Origin: Salipiger bermudensis HTCC2601
GTDB taxonomy: Bacteria; Pseudomonadota; Alphaproteobacteria; Rhodobacterales; Rhodobacteraceae
Assembly: GCF_000153725.1 (NCBI RefSeq)
Contig: NZ_DS022277.1
Span: forward strand, 95,342-159,341
Length of the DNA: 64,000 nucleotides
Direction: 5' to 3'
Under the pieces are notes generated by a model. It was not told where the DNA came from, searched no databases, and saw only the letters and a program-made list of their open reading frames with translations. Position numbers and translations under genes: made by a program. The number at the start of each line of letters is the position of its first letter. The stretch's first letter is position 1. This document shows positions 51,495 through 59,979 of this stretch, one piece after another.

Positions 51495-51532
51495 TTTCTC
51501 CCGGTTTTGCGTCGATTTCTCCGGGTTTGCGG
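51495..51532. repeat. Two direct repeats at 21-bp spacing in the HAD/transporter promoter
   Basis: TTTCTCCCGGTTTTGCG (51495-51511) and TTTCTCCGGGTTTGCGG (51516-51532). The period is 21 bases, two turns of the helix, as expected for a regulator binding twice on one face. They lie about 105-145 nt before the HAD gene's start. The rest of the gap 51390-51691 holds no gene I recognise. Confidence 0.5.
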
Positions 51533-51691
51533 TGAAATCCATGGTGCTTCTTGGTTCAGACCCGCGCTCCGGTCTCTGAGAGCTTGTCCCAAATTGGCAC
51601 TCCGGAATCTCCGAAAGAGGCGGCGGGTGCGGCATATTGTTCTGTATTCCCGCAGGCCGCGGCATTTCCGGGCGCGGTCCGCGAGCGCGTC

Positions 51692-52594
51692 TCAGTAGCC
51701 TCGCCCCTGATCCACAAGGCCGGGAAGCGCCTGCCCGGCGCGATCGGCGCGGATCACTGCCAGCGCGTGTTCGATGCCCTCGCGGGCGTCGGTCTGGCCG
51801 GCGACATGCGGCGTGACGATGACGCGCGGATGGCGCCACGCCCAGTGATCCGCGGGCAGGGGCTCGGGCTCGGTGACGTCGAGCATGGCCGAAGAAAGCT
51901 GGCCGCTGTCGAGCGCGCGGCGCAGTGCGTCGAGCGACAGCTGCGCTCCCCGTCCCGCCTGCACCAACCGTGCGCCCTTTGGCAGCTTGGCGAGGAAGGC
52001 GTCGTCCATCAGACCCTGCGTGGCAGGCGTCAGCGGCAGCAGGCAGATCAGGATCTCGGCCTCGGACAGGAAGCGCTCCATGCCGCCCGAGTCGAACATC
52101 CGCACGCCTTCCGGCCCGCGCCCCGAGCGCGACCAGCCGAGCACGTCGAAGCCCATGCCGCCCAACGTCTCTGCGGCAAGCGAGCCGATGCGGCCCATGC
52201 CCATGATGCCGACCTTCGCGCCGCGCGACAGCGGGATCGTCCCGGCCTGCCACAGCCCGTCGCGCGCCTGCGCGAGGTAGCCCGGCATGTCGCGGTGCAA
52301 CATCAGCGTCGCCATCACGACCCAGTCACGCACCATCTCGTCGACGCTGGCCGCATGGGTGCGCACCAACGACACCCCCTCCGGCATCAGAGGCATCTGG
52401 TCGACACCGGCGCCGACGCAGATCACCACCCGCAGGTTGGGGTAAACCGAAAGATCCTCGGGCGGCACCCAGCAGGCGAGATGGGTCACCTCCTCGGCCG
52501 GGGCGGTCTCGTGGTAGAAGACCTCGCCTGCCTCGGCGCAGACCTCCGACCAGACGCTGGCGCGCGCGGCGGGTCCGAGCAGCAGCAGCGCCAT
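51692..52594 (-). CDS. D-2-hydroxyacid dehydrogenase, GhrA (glyoxylate/hydroxypyruvate reductase) type
   Basis: A 300-residue NAD(P)-dependent dehydrogenase. The Rossmann loop is KVGIMGMGRIGSLAAETLGG near residue 140, EILICLLPLTPATQGLMDDA after it, the catalytic Arg region LVQAGRGAQLSLDALRRA, Glu in LDVTEPEPLPADHW and His in VIVTPHVAGQTDAREG. The short N-terminal lid is typical of GhrA-like proteins. Its ATG shares one base with the aminotransferase stop. It may reduce the 2-oxo acid left after transamination. Confidence 0.87.
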   Translation of the reverse strand: MALLLLGPAARASVWSEVCAEAGEVFYHETAPAEEVTHLACWVPPEDLSVYPNLRVVICVGAGVDQMPLMPEGVSLVRTHAASVDEMVRDWVVMATLMLHRDMPGYLAQARDGLWQAGTIPLSRGAKVGIMGMGRIGSLAAETLGGMGFDVLGWSRSGRGPEGVRMFDSGGMERFLSEAEILICLLPLTPATQGLMDDAFLAKLPKGARLVQAGRGAQLSLDALRRALDSGQLSSAMLDVTEPEPLPADHWAWRHPRVIVTPHVAGQTDAREGIEHALAVIRADRAGQALPGLVDQGRGY

Positions 52595-53964
52595 CAGCGC
52601 AGCACCGCGCGGATCTCGGGATCCTCGAGCGTCTGGTCGAGCACCGTGCGGGTGCGCTCGACAATGGCGTCGATCTCCGCTTCGGTGCAGCACAGAGGCG
52701 GCGCGTAGCCGAAGATACCCTGCGGGAAGCTGCGGACGATCAGGCCTTGCTCCCAAGCCCGGTCGAAGAGCCTTGTGGCGGGCTGCACGCTGGCGGGCAG
52801 CGGGGTCTTCTTTTCCTTGTCCGTGACCAGCTCGACCGCGGCCAGCATGCCACGCCCGCGCACGTCGCCGACCAGCGGGTGATCGCGCAGCGTCTCGAGT
52901 CCGGCCATCAGGCGCGCACCGGCCTTGCGGCCATTCTCGAGCAATCCGCCCTCGTAGAGATACAGCACCTCGAGCGCCACCGCCGCCGAGACCGGATGCG
53001 CCGAGTAGGTGAAGCCGTGACCGACCGCCTTGGCGCCGGCACCATCGGCGATGGTCTCATAGACATGGTTGCGCATGAAGACCGCGCCCATCGGCACGTA
53101 GCCCGAGGTCAGGCCCTTGGCGGTGGTCATCAGGTCGGGGACGATGCCCTCGTCCTCGCAGGCAAACAGTGGCCCGGTGCGACCGAAGGCGGTGATCACC
53201 TCGTCGGCGACAAACAGGATCTCGAGCTCGGCGCAAACATCGCGCATCGCCTTCATCCAGCCCTTCGGCGGCACAAGGATGCCGCCCGAGCCCTGGATCG
53301 GCTCGACATAGAAGGCCGCGACCTTGTCCTCGCCGATCTCGGACACCTTGGCGCGCAGCTCGGCCACCGATGCGGCGACGATCTCTTCCGCGGATTGCGC
53401 CGGGTTGCGGTAGGCATAATGCGACGAGATCTTGTGCTGCCACTGATAGGGGATGCCAAAGCCTTCGTGAAAGCCGGGCAGCGCGGTGAGACCCGCGGCC
53501 ATGCTGGTCGAGCCGTGATAGCCCTGCTCGACCGAGATGAACTGGTCGCGCTGCGGCTGGCCCTTGGCGTGCCAGTAGTAGCGGATGAAGCGGATCGTGC
53601 TGTCGACCGCGTCCGAGCCGCCGAGGCTGAAATAGATGTGGTTGAGATCGCCCGGGCTGCGCTCGGCAAGCTCGGCGGCAAGTCGGATCGGGGCTTCGGC
53701 GCCGAGGTCGAAATAGCCGGTGGCGTAGGGCAGCTTGCGCATCTGGTCGGCGGCGGCCTCGACCACGCTTTCGTGGCCATAGCCCGCGTTGACGCACCAC
53801 AGGCCCGCGAAACCGTCGAGCAGCTCTCGCCCCTCGGTATCGGTGACGGTCGCACCCTTGGCCGAGCGCAGCACGCGCACGCCGCGCGCCTCATGGCCGC
53901 GGAAGGAGGAGACCGGATGAACGAGGTGCTGGCGGTCCAGCTCGACGAGGGAGTTTGTCAGCAT
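52594..53964 (-). CDS. Class III aminotransferase (aspartate aminotransferase family)
   Basis: A 456-residue PLP enzyme. LDGFAGLWCVNAGYGHESVV near residue 50, SLGGSDAVDSTIRFIRYYWH near 110, VEQGYHGSTSMAAGLTALPG, PLP-ring Asp in LFVADEVITAFGRTGPLFAC near 250 and the Schiff-base Lys in MTTAKGLTSGYVPMGAVFMR near 285. The subgroup transfers amino groups from omega-amino acids, taurine, polyamines or similar amines to pyruvate. In this operon it probably acts on the amine freed from the imported compound. Confidence 0.88.
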   Translation of the reverse strand: MLTNSLVELDRQHLVHPVSSFRGHEARGVRVLRSAKGATVTDTEGRELLDGFAGLWCVNAGYGHESVVEAAADQMRKLPYATGYFDLGAEAPIRLAAELAERSPGDLNHIYFSLGGSDAVDSTIRFIRYYWHAKGQPQRDQFISVEQGYHGSTSMAAGLTALPGFHEGFGIPYQWQHKISSHYAYRNPAQSAEEIVAASVAELRAKVSEIGEDKVAAFYVEPIQGSGGILVPPKGWMKAMRDVCAELEILFVADEVITAFGRTGPLFACEDEGIVPDLMTTAKGLTSGYVPMGAVFMRNHVYETIADGAGAKAVGHGFTYSAHPVSAAVALEVLYLYEGGLLENGRKAGARLMAGLETLRDHPLVGDVRGRGMLAAVELVTDKEKKTPLPASVQPATRLFDRAWEQGLIVRSFPQGIFGYAPPLCCTEAEIDAIVERTRTVLDQTLEDPEIRAVLR

Positions 53965-53979
53965 GATGTGCTCCGTGGG

Positions 53980-54813
53980 TCAGCCGAGGGCCTGCGAGGC
54001 CAGGGCGTAGGTTTTGAAGACAGGGGCGCAAGCGGGGGCCGCGCCTTTGGCCATGGCGGTGCCGCCCCCCACATGGACAAGTCCGAGGCCTGTCGCATGG
54101 TCGGCAAGGGCCGGATCGGTGAGATCGACGCGCAGGAAGCCGCCCGCCGCGCGCGTGGCCCCGGCAGACAGCAGCGCCCGCGCGGTCGCCATATCTCTGG
54201 CCACGACCGGTCCCAGCACTTGCCCGCGTCCGAAATCGCGCAGCAGCGCAAAGCCGCCCTCCGCACGCAGCACCATGCCGCGCTCGGCGATGCCGGCCAG
54301 AAGCGTCGCGCGCTCCATGCCACCGGCCGCAAGATCCATCGCGGCAATGCCGTCCGCATCGCCCTCGAAGACCGGCAGCTCTGGCTCGCCGCGCAGGGCA
54401 ATACCCTGATGTTGCAGAATTTCGCCAGTACACTGAAAGCCCAACTTCTGGTAGAGCGGCAGCCCGTCCGTGGTGGCAGTGAGGCGCAGCTCGCGGGTGC
54501 CGGCTAGGTCAAGAACCGCCTGCATCAGCTTGCGGCCAAGCCCGTGCCCGCGCATCCGCGCATCGACGATGATCATGTTGACCGAGGCGACCTCGCCAAA
54601 GATCGAACACAGCGCCGTACCGACGATCTCACCGTCGCGCAGCGCCACGACACCCTGCGACACCGACAGCGTCAGCGCCCAGTCCTCGGCGCGGTGAGGC
54701 CAGCCCGCCTCCTGCGACAGGCGCAACGCGCCCGGAATATGCTCGGGGGTGAAGGCCCTCAGGGCCAGATCGGACGCGGGCGTCGTGGTGGGAGAAGCTG
54801 CGGTCATGGGCAT
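53980..54813 (-). CDS. GNAT N-acetyltransferase with two acyltransferase domains
   Basis: A 277-residue protein. N-terminal GNAT core: VSVNMIIV-like strand (SVNMIIVDARMRGHGLGRKL with the acetyl-CoA loop RGHGLG) and LRLTATTDGLPLYQKLGFQC. The C-terminal half, FALLRDFGRGQVLGPVVARD and GLGLVHVGGGTAMAKGAAP, is the second GNAT-like domain of the Acetyltransf_18/YitH type. It lies 15 bp downstream of the aminotransferase start side, on the same strand. Possibly acetylates an amine intermediate. A paralogue is at 58614-59609. Confidence 0.82.
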   Translation of the reverse strand: MPMTAASPTTTPASDLALRAFTPEHIPGALRLSQEAGWPHRAEDWALTLSVSQGVVALRDGEIVGTALCSIFGEVASVNMIIVDARMRGHGLGRKLMQAVLDLAGTRELRLTATTDGLPLYQKLGFQCTGEILQHQGIALRGEPELPVFEGDADGIAAMDLAAGGMERATLLAGIAERGMVLRAEGGFALLRDFGRGQVLGPVVARDMATARALLSAGATRAAGGFLRVDLTDPALADHATGLGLVHVGGGTAMAKGAAPACAPVFKTYALASQALG

Positions 54814-54939
54814 CTCTGAACTTGGGTCGTTTCTTGTTCTGAGCTTAGGGCCGCGCGGGCGGCAGGTTCCGCCTGATCCTTCGCCCGTGCGGCAGGTTCG
54901 CGCTGCGGCGGCGCCGGGCCGCCGCAGGATATGCCGCCG

Positions 54940-56037
54940 TCAGATCAGACGGCGGCCAAGCGCCAGAACCATCTCGACGGCGCCCGAAAGCTCGGCCTCG
55001 GTGAGGTATTCCTCGGGCTTGTGGGCGCGCCCGATGTCGCCGGGGCCGCAGATCACCGAAGCCACTCCGGCCTGCTGGAACAGCCCCGCCTCGGTGCCAT
55101 AGGACACCGCCTGAAGCGGTGCGTGCCCCGAGATTGCGGCGCTCAGCGCCGCCAGCGGATGGTCGGCATCAAGCGCCAGCGCCGGGTAGCTGGCCAGCCA
55201 CTCCGCCGCGACGCCCGGAATCTCGAGCAGCGGCGACAGGATCTTCCGCGGGTCGACCCCGGCGATGGCGCGCGCCTCGATCCGGGCTTCGGCCTGCTCG
55301 GGGATGATGTTGAGCGCCTGCCCGCCCGAGACCGTGCCCACCTGCAGCGAGGAATAGGGCGGCTCGAACCGCAGATCCTGCGGCCCGTCCTTGAGGTCTC
55401 CGGCCAGCGCGACGGCCTCGGCCAGCGCCGGGATCAGCGCATGGATCGCGTTGCTGCCGAGATCCGGGCGCGAGGAATGCCCCGCCACGCCCGCAGCACT
55501 CAGCCGCAACGCCGCCTTGCCCTTGTGCGCCAGCACCGGGACCAGCCCGGACGGCTCGCCAACGATGCAGCCCAGAGGCGCGGTGCAGAGGTCTGGCAGC
55601 GCCTCGAGCAGGTGCGGCACGCCGCGGCACCCCGCCTCTTCATCATAGGACAGCGCGATATGTATCGGCGCCCCGAGCGGCATCCGCGACAGCTCCGGCA
55701 CGGCCGCGAGCACCGCGGCGACAAAGCCCTTCATGTCGCAGGCCCCGCGCCCGATCAGCCGCTCGCCGCTTTGGCGCAGCACGAACGGATCGCCAAGCCA
55801 GTCGGGCTCGCCCGCGGGCACCACATCGACATGGCCCGACAGGATATAGCCGGGACGCGACGGATCGCCGAGCGTCGCGAAGAGGTTCTCGCGATCCCCC
55901 TCGGGCCCCATCAGCCGCGTCACCCTCGCGCCATGCGCGCCGAGATAGTCCGCCACCCAGTCGATCAGCGCACCGTTCGGGCCGCCCACCACCGTGGGGA
56001 ACCCGACCAGCCGCTCCAGAATCTCCGCCGCCTGCAT
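54940..56037 (-). CDS. M20 family deacetylase, acetylornithine deacetylase (ArgE) type
   Basis: A 365-residue metallohydrolase. Metal and catalytic residues are in GYILSGHVDVVPAGEPDWLG (His, Asp), LIGRGACDMKGFVAAVLAA (bridging Asp), IALSYDEEAGCRGVPHLLEA (Glu-Glu), CIVGEPSGLVPVLAHKGKAA and the C-terminal IGRAHKPEEYL (His). The length and the GRGACDMKGF signature match ArgE. Its ATG shares one base with the cupin stop. In this cluster it could remove an N-acyl group from the imported substrate or from the GNAT product. Confidence 0.87.
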   Translation of the reverse strand: MQAAEILERLVGFPTVVGGPNGALIDWVADYLGAHGARVTRLMGPEGDRENLFATLGDPSRPGYILSGHVDVVPAGEPDWLGDPFVLRQSGERLIGRGACDMKGFVAAVLAAVPELSRMPLGAPIHIALSYDEEAGCRGVPHLLEALPDLCTAPLGCIVGEPSGLVPVLAHKGKAALRLSAAGVAGHSSRPDLGSNAIHALIPALAEAVALAGDLKDGPQDLRFEPPYSSLQVGTVSGGQALNIIPEQAEARIEARAIAGVDPRKILSPLLEIPGVAAEWLASYPALALDADHPLAALSAAISGHAPLQAVSYGTEAGLFQQAGVASVICGPGDIGRAHKPEEYLTEAELSGAVEMVLALGRRLI

Positions 56038-56405
56038 CAGGAGGCGATCACGAAGATCTTCTTCACCGTCTCGAGCGTGTTCCGGCTGCCGGTGAAGCCG
56101 GGCTTCATGACGAAGCTGTCGCCCGCGCCGAAGACATGGGTCTCGCCGCCGTCCTCGCTGATCTCGCAGCGCCCCGAGAGGATATGGCAGAACTCGAAGG
56201 TCTCGCCCTTGATCGAGATGGTCTTGCCGGCGGTCGCTTCCCAGATCCCGGTGCGGATCTTGCCCCACTTGGCGGCCTCGGCCAGAGCGGTGTCCAGCTC
56301 CCATGTCTTGAAAGAGGGCGCGCCCTCGAGCAAACGCTCCGGGGCGGCGGTCGCCTCCTTCGGTGCGAAATCGGGGCTGGGGTCGAGCGGAACGAGCAGG
56401 CTCAT
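56037..56405 (-). CDS. Cupin domain protein (DUF861/cupin_3 type)
   Basis: A 122-residue single-domain cupin. GIWEATAGKTISIKGETFEF, then CHILSGRCEISEDGGETHVF and GAGDSFVMKPGFTGSRNTLE are the cupin_3 core. It resembles the EutQ-like and ureidoglycine-related small cupins. Function unknown. Cotranscribed with the M20 deacetylase (1-nt stop/start overlap), so a role in the same pathway is likely. Confidence 0.8.
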   Translation of the reverse strand: MSLLVPLDPSPDFAPKEATAAPERLLEGAPSFKTWELDTALAEAAKWGKIRTGIWEATAGKTISIKGETFEFCHILSGRCEISEDGGETHVFGAGDSFVMKPGFTGSRNTLETVKKIFVIAS

Positions 56406-56611
56406 CGGGGTCTCCGGGTTGGGAATGTCGGTCTGCGGGCAGAATGCCCCCTGCCCCGCCGCGGCAGTCACCGAATGCCGGGCCCAGGCGGCAGACCGTG
56501 CCGCGCCTTCTGTGACAAACGAAATTTCATGCGCTGAAAGCGGGAAACGCGGCAGGCGCTGTGGCCGGGGTCGGGCCAAGATGACCGCATCAAGGACCCC
56601 CGGAGACTGAC

Positions 56612-57277
56612 ATGCCCTTCCGCCCCAAATTCATCACCTTCGACTGCCACGGCACGATGATCTATTTTGACATGGCCGGCGCCGCGCGCGATTTCTACGG
56701 CGAGCAGCTTGGCGCCGAGAAGATCGAGGTCTTCATCCGCGATTTCTCGGCCTACCGCCTCGACGAGGTTCTGGGGGCGTGGAAGCCCTATGCCGAGGTG
56801 GTGCACAACGCGCTCGAGCGCACCTGCAAGCGCAACGGCGTCGCCTTCGATCCCGAGATCGCCGCCAAGATCTATGACCGCGTGCCGACCTGGGGCCCCA
56901 ACCCCGACGTGCCCGCGGGCCTCGCCAAGATCGCGCCGCACATTCCGCTGGTGGCGCTCACCAACTCGATGAACAGCCAGATTCCGCACAACATCGAGAA
57001 GCTCGGCGCGCCGATCGCGCATGTCTTCACCGCCGAAAGCGCGCAGGCCTACAAGCCGCAGATGCGCCCCTTCGAGTACATGTTCGACATGCTCGGCTGC
57101 GGCCCGGAAGACGTGCTGCACGTCTCGTCGTCGTTCCGCTATGACCTGATGACCGCGCATGATATCGGCATCAAACACAAGGTCTGGGTCAACCGCGGCC
57201 ACGAGCCGGCCAACCCGTTCTACGGCTATACCGAGATCAAGGACATCTCCGGCCTGCCCGGCGTCGTCGGTCTTTGA
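56612..57277 (+). CDS. HAD superfamily hydrolase, haloacid dehalogenase type II-like (second copy)
   Basis: A 221-residue HAD protein. Motif I FITFDCHGTMIYFDMAG, motif II IPLVALTNSMNSQIPHNIEK, motif III AQAYKPQMRPFEYMFDMLGC, then VLHVSSSFRYDLMTAHDIGI and WVNRGHEPANPFYGYTEIKD. GGAG stands 6 nt before the ATG. It starts a two-gene plus-strand operon with the FAD oxidase and is divergent from the cupin/deacetylase pair. HAD plus FAD oxidase pairs occur in amine catabolic clusters; the reaction is not established. Confidence 0.82.
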   Translation: MPFRPKFITFDCHGTMIYFDMAGAARDFYGEQLGAEKIEVFIRDFSAYRLDEVLGAWKPYAEVVHNALERTCKRNGVAFDPEIAAKIYDRVPTWGPNPDVPAGLAKIAPHIPLVALTNSMNSQIPHNIEKLGAPIAHVFTAESAQAYKPQMRPFEYMFDMLGCGPEDVLHVSSSFRYDLMTAHDIGIKHKVWVNRGHEPANPFYGYTEIKDISGLPGVVGL

Positions 57278-57291
57278 GAGGAGCCACCGCG

Positions 57292-58581
57292 ATGCAGTTC
57301 AAATCCTACTGGCACGACACGGCGCCAGCTTTCGCCTCGGCCCAGGACGGCCCGGTCGAGGGCAAGGTCGACGTGGTGGTGATCGGCGCGGGTTTCACCG
57401 GCCTCAACGCGGCCCGCAAACTCGCCCGCGAGGGGGTGAGCGTTGCGGTGCTCGAAGCCCGGCATGTGGGCTTCGGCGGCTCGGGCCGCAATGGCGGGCA
57501 TCTCAACAACGGCATGGCCCATGGCTATGGCGAAGCCAAGGCGCAGCTCGGCGCCGAGCGCGCCAAGGCGCTGTGGCAGGCCTATGACCGCTCGATCGAC
57601 ATGATCGAGGAGGTGATCGCCGAAGAGGGTATCGCCTGCGACTTCCGCCGCTCCGGCAAGCTCAAGCTCGCCTCCAAGCCCGGTCACGTGGCCGGCCTGC
57701 GGTCGAATTTCGAGCTGATCCACCGCGAGGTCGATCCCGACACCCGCTTCCTCGAGGCGCATGAGCTGACAGACGAAATCGGCTCGGATCAGTTCCACGG
57801 CGCGATGCTCTACGGCAAGTCCGGCATGATGCATATGGGCCGCTACGTGAATGGGCTGGCCGAGGCCGCGCATCGCCGCGGCGCGAAGATCTGGGAAGAC
57901 GCCCCGGTCATCGGGCGCAAGCGCGAGGGCGGCGGCTGGCTGATCCAGACGCCCAAGGGCACGATCCGCGCCGAGCGCGTGATCGCCGCGACCAATGCCT
58001 ATTCCAACAGCGTCGAATGCGCGCCCCTGGGCTATTTCCGCAAGCGCATCATCTCGGTGGGCTCGTTCATCGTGGCCACCCGCCCGCTCAGCGAGGCCGA
58101 GATCGCGGCGACCCTGCCGGGCGACCGCACCTATGTCACCTCGATGAACATCGGCAACTATTTCCGCCTGTCGCCGGACAAGCGGATGATCTTCGGCGGG
58201 CGGGCGCGGTTCTCGGCCACCTCGGACCAGAGCTCGGACGCCAAGTCGGGCAAGGTGCTGCGCGCGGCGCTGACCGAGATGTTCCCGCAGATGGCCGGTG
58301 TCGGGATCGACTATTGCTGGGGTGGCATGGTCGGCATGACCAAGGACCGCTTCCCGCGTGCGGGTGAGGCCGACGGCATGCTCTACGGCATGGGCTATTC
58401 CGGCCACGGCGCGCAGATGGCGACGCTGATGGGGCAGGTTCTGGCCGACATGGCGATGGGCCGCACCGACACCAACCCGCTGCAGGGGCTCGACTGGCCC
58501 AAGGTGCCGCTGCACTCGGGCAAGCCGTGGTTCCTGCCGCTGGTGGGCGTGTATTTCGGCCTCAAGGACAGGCTGTCGTAG
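57292..58581 (+). CDS. FAD-dependent oxidase, gamma-glutamylputrescine oxidoreductase (PuuB)-like
   Basis: A 429-residue flavoprotein. It starts MQFKSYWHDTAPAFASAQDG, then the FAD loop KVDVVVIGAGFTGLNAARKL, LEARHVGFGGSGRNGGHLNN (typical of PuuB, SRNGG type), MNIGNYFRLSPDKRMIFGGR near residue 285 and GMGYSGHGAQMATLMGQVLA near the end. GAGGAG lies 8 nt before the ATG, 14 nt after the HAD stop. It oxidises an amine or N-substituted amino acid with release of H2O2. Confidence 0.87.
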   Translation: MQFKSYWHDTAPAFASAQDGPVEGKVDVVVIGAGFTGLNAARKLAREGVSVAVLEARHVGFGGSGRNGGHLNNGMAHGYGEAKAQLGAERAKALWQAYDRSIDMIEEVIAEEGIACDFRRSGKLKLASKPGHVAGLRSNFELIHREVDPDTRFLEAHELTDEIGSDQFHGAMLYGKSGMMHMGRYVNGLAEAAHRRGAKIWEDAPVIGRKREGGGWLIQTPKGTIRAERVIAATNAYSNSVECAPLGYFRKRIISVGSFIVATRPLSEAEIAATLPGDRTYVTSMNIGNYFRLSPDKRMIFGGRARFSATSDQSSDAKSGKVLRAALTEMFPQMAGVGIDYCWGGMVGMTKDRFPRAGEADGMLYGMGYSGHGAQMATLMGQVLADMAMGRTDTNPLQGLDWPKVPLHSGKPWFLPLVGVYFGLKDRLS

Positions 58582-58584
58582 GTC

Positions 58585-58604
58585 GGGGCGCTTCAGAGCG
58601 CCCC
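58585..58604. terminator. Bidirectional stem-loop between oxidase and GNAT genes
   Basis: GGGGCGCT, loop TCAG, AGCGCCCC: a perfect 8-bp stem 4 nt after the oxidase stop and 10 nt before the convergent GNAT stop. Short, with no T-run on either side. Confidence 0.6.
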
Positions 58605-58613
58605 CCCGATTGC

Positions 58614-59609
58614 TCACCCCAGCGATTGCATGGCCAGCCCGTAGGTCATGGGACCGCTCTGGGCACGGCGCAAGCGGCCGAAGCGCATGTCGGTGACTGT
58701 GTCGTAGACCCCGAGACCCGCAGCCGAGAGGAAGGCCTCGAAGCGTTCGCTCTCGACGATGGTGTCGAGCCGCAGGAACGCGCCTTCGTTGGCAAGGATG
58801 AAATGCGCCGCGAGTTGCATCGCCACCTCATCCTGCTCGGCGATCAGCGGTCCGATGACCCGGCCCTTGCCGAAGGCGCGCATCATGGCGAAGCCCTCGA
58901 TTGCGCCGCCGCGCTCGGCGACGATCACCTCGGAGACCCCGTTCAGCGCGTCGAGGATTGCCGTCCTGGCCGCACCGTAGGCGTGCTGATCAAGCGCCCG
59001 GATCGCGGGCAGGTCGCCGGGCTGCATGGCCCGCACGGTCAGCCCCGTTACCGGCTCGGGCGGACGGATCGCGCGTGCCACGCCCTGATGCTGATACACC
59101 AGTCCCATCGGCACGAACCCGGCCGCTTCGTAGAGGCGATAGCCCTCACGTGTGGCCGACAGGCGCAGATCGCGCCCTTGCAGGTCGTTGATCACGCGCC
59201 GGAGAAGCCGTCCGCCGGTGCCCTGTGCCTGCAGACGCGGGGTGGTGACCATCATCCCGAGCATGGCGAAATCCTCGCCGCTCGGAAATCCCATCGCCGA
59301 GCTCAGCGGCCTGCCAATCTCATCAAGTGCGACATAGCCCTTGCCCAGCCCGATGCAGAGCGCGATGTCCGGGGGGCGGTGCGGCCAGAAAACGCTCATG
59401 GTCAGCTCGTGCATCCGCGTGAGGATGGCTGGACTGATCTCTTCGATATGCGCCTTGTAAATGTCGACCTGCATCCAGTCGCTTTCCACGCTGGGTGCCT
59501 TGCGTGTCATGAATGCGTCATGACGGGACAGCGCCTCTTGCGGCATCACTTCGGCGCTGCCTGCAGGCAGCGATGGGCCAAGATAATCCTGTGTGAGGCT
59601 TGTCTTCAT
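58614..59609 (-). CDS. GNAT N-acetyltransferase with two acyltransferase domains (second copy)
   Basis: A 331-residue paralogue of the protein at 53980-54813, with an N-terminal extension of about 55 residues. GNAT core: MLGMMVTTPRLQAQGTGGRL with the acyl-CoA loop, and LRLSATREGYRLYEAAGFVP. Second domain: FAMMRAFGKGRVIGPLIAEQ and MRFGRLRRAQSGPMTYGLAM. Start at 59609 gives MKTSLTQDYLGPS and has GGAAA nearby; the longer frame begins in non-coding-like sequence. Convergent with the oxidase gene. Confidence 0.82.
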   Translation of the reverse strand: MKTSLTQDYLGPSLPAGSAEVMPQEALSRHDAFMTRKAPSVESDWMQVDIYKAHIEEISPAILTRMHELTMSVFWPHRPPDIALCIGLGKGYVALDEIGRPLSSAMGFPSGEDFAMLGMMVTTPRLQAQGTGGRLLRRVINDLQGRDLRLSATREGYRLYEAAGFVPMGLVYQHQGVARAIRPPEPVTGLTVRAMQPGDLPAIRALDQHAYGAARTAILDALNGVSEVIVAERGGAIEGFAMMRAFGKGRVIGPLIAEQDEVAMQLAAHFILANEGAFLRLDTIVESERFEAFLSAAGLGVYDTVTDMRFGRLRRAQSGPMTYGLAMQSLG

Positions 59610-59913
59610 GGTCTTTCCGTTTCGGGCCGGCGGCCCAATGACGGACCTCGTCCCCTTTATCCGACAAAATCCATGAAAAGATATGCCGTTTCGCCGCTCT
59701 CGCCCGAAGGTTCTGCTGTAGTTCAGCGCCCGCACCAGCGGCAACCCGCGATTTCGCGCATCGAGTCTGGTCAGTGATCACGCAATCAGGCGTCGCCAAG
59801 TCCCTCTGGCCACCGGCCAGCGCTGGCGACACGTGGTGAACAGTCTGACCATCAACACGCTGACGACACCTGCCCGCGAGGCGCCAGACTCGGCTTCCTG
59901 CGAACCACGATTT
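59610..59913. other. Gene-free divergent gap
   Basis: About 300 bases between the GNAT start and the Zur box. It must hold the GNAT promoter on the minus strand. I see no protein-like frame, repeat or hairpin of note. Confidence 0.4.
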
Positions 59914-59931
59914 GATATGTTATATCATCGT
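59914..59931. promoter_or_regulatory. Zur box before the small secreted protein gene
   Basis: GATATGTTATATCATCGT agrees at about 14 of 18 positions with the alphaproteobacterial Zur palindrome GATATGTTATAACATATC, including the first 11 bases. It stands about 50 nt before the ATG at 59980, in an AT-rich pocket. Confidence 0.7.
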
Positions 59932-59979
59932 CACAGTTCCTCTGTTAAACACGTCCGAGTCGATGCGAAAGGACGCACA

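Noticed and set aside
51540-51620. Sigma-54 promoter suggested by TTGGCAC near 51593
   Set aside because: The required TTGC at the -12 spacing is not present on either strand.
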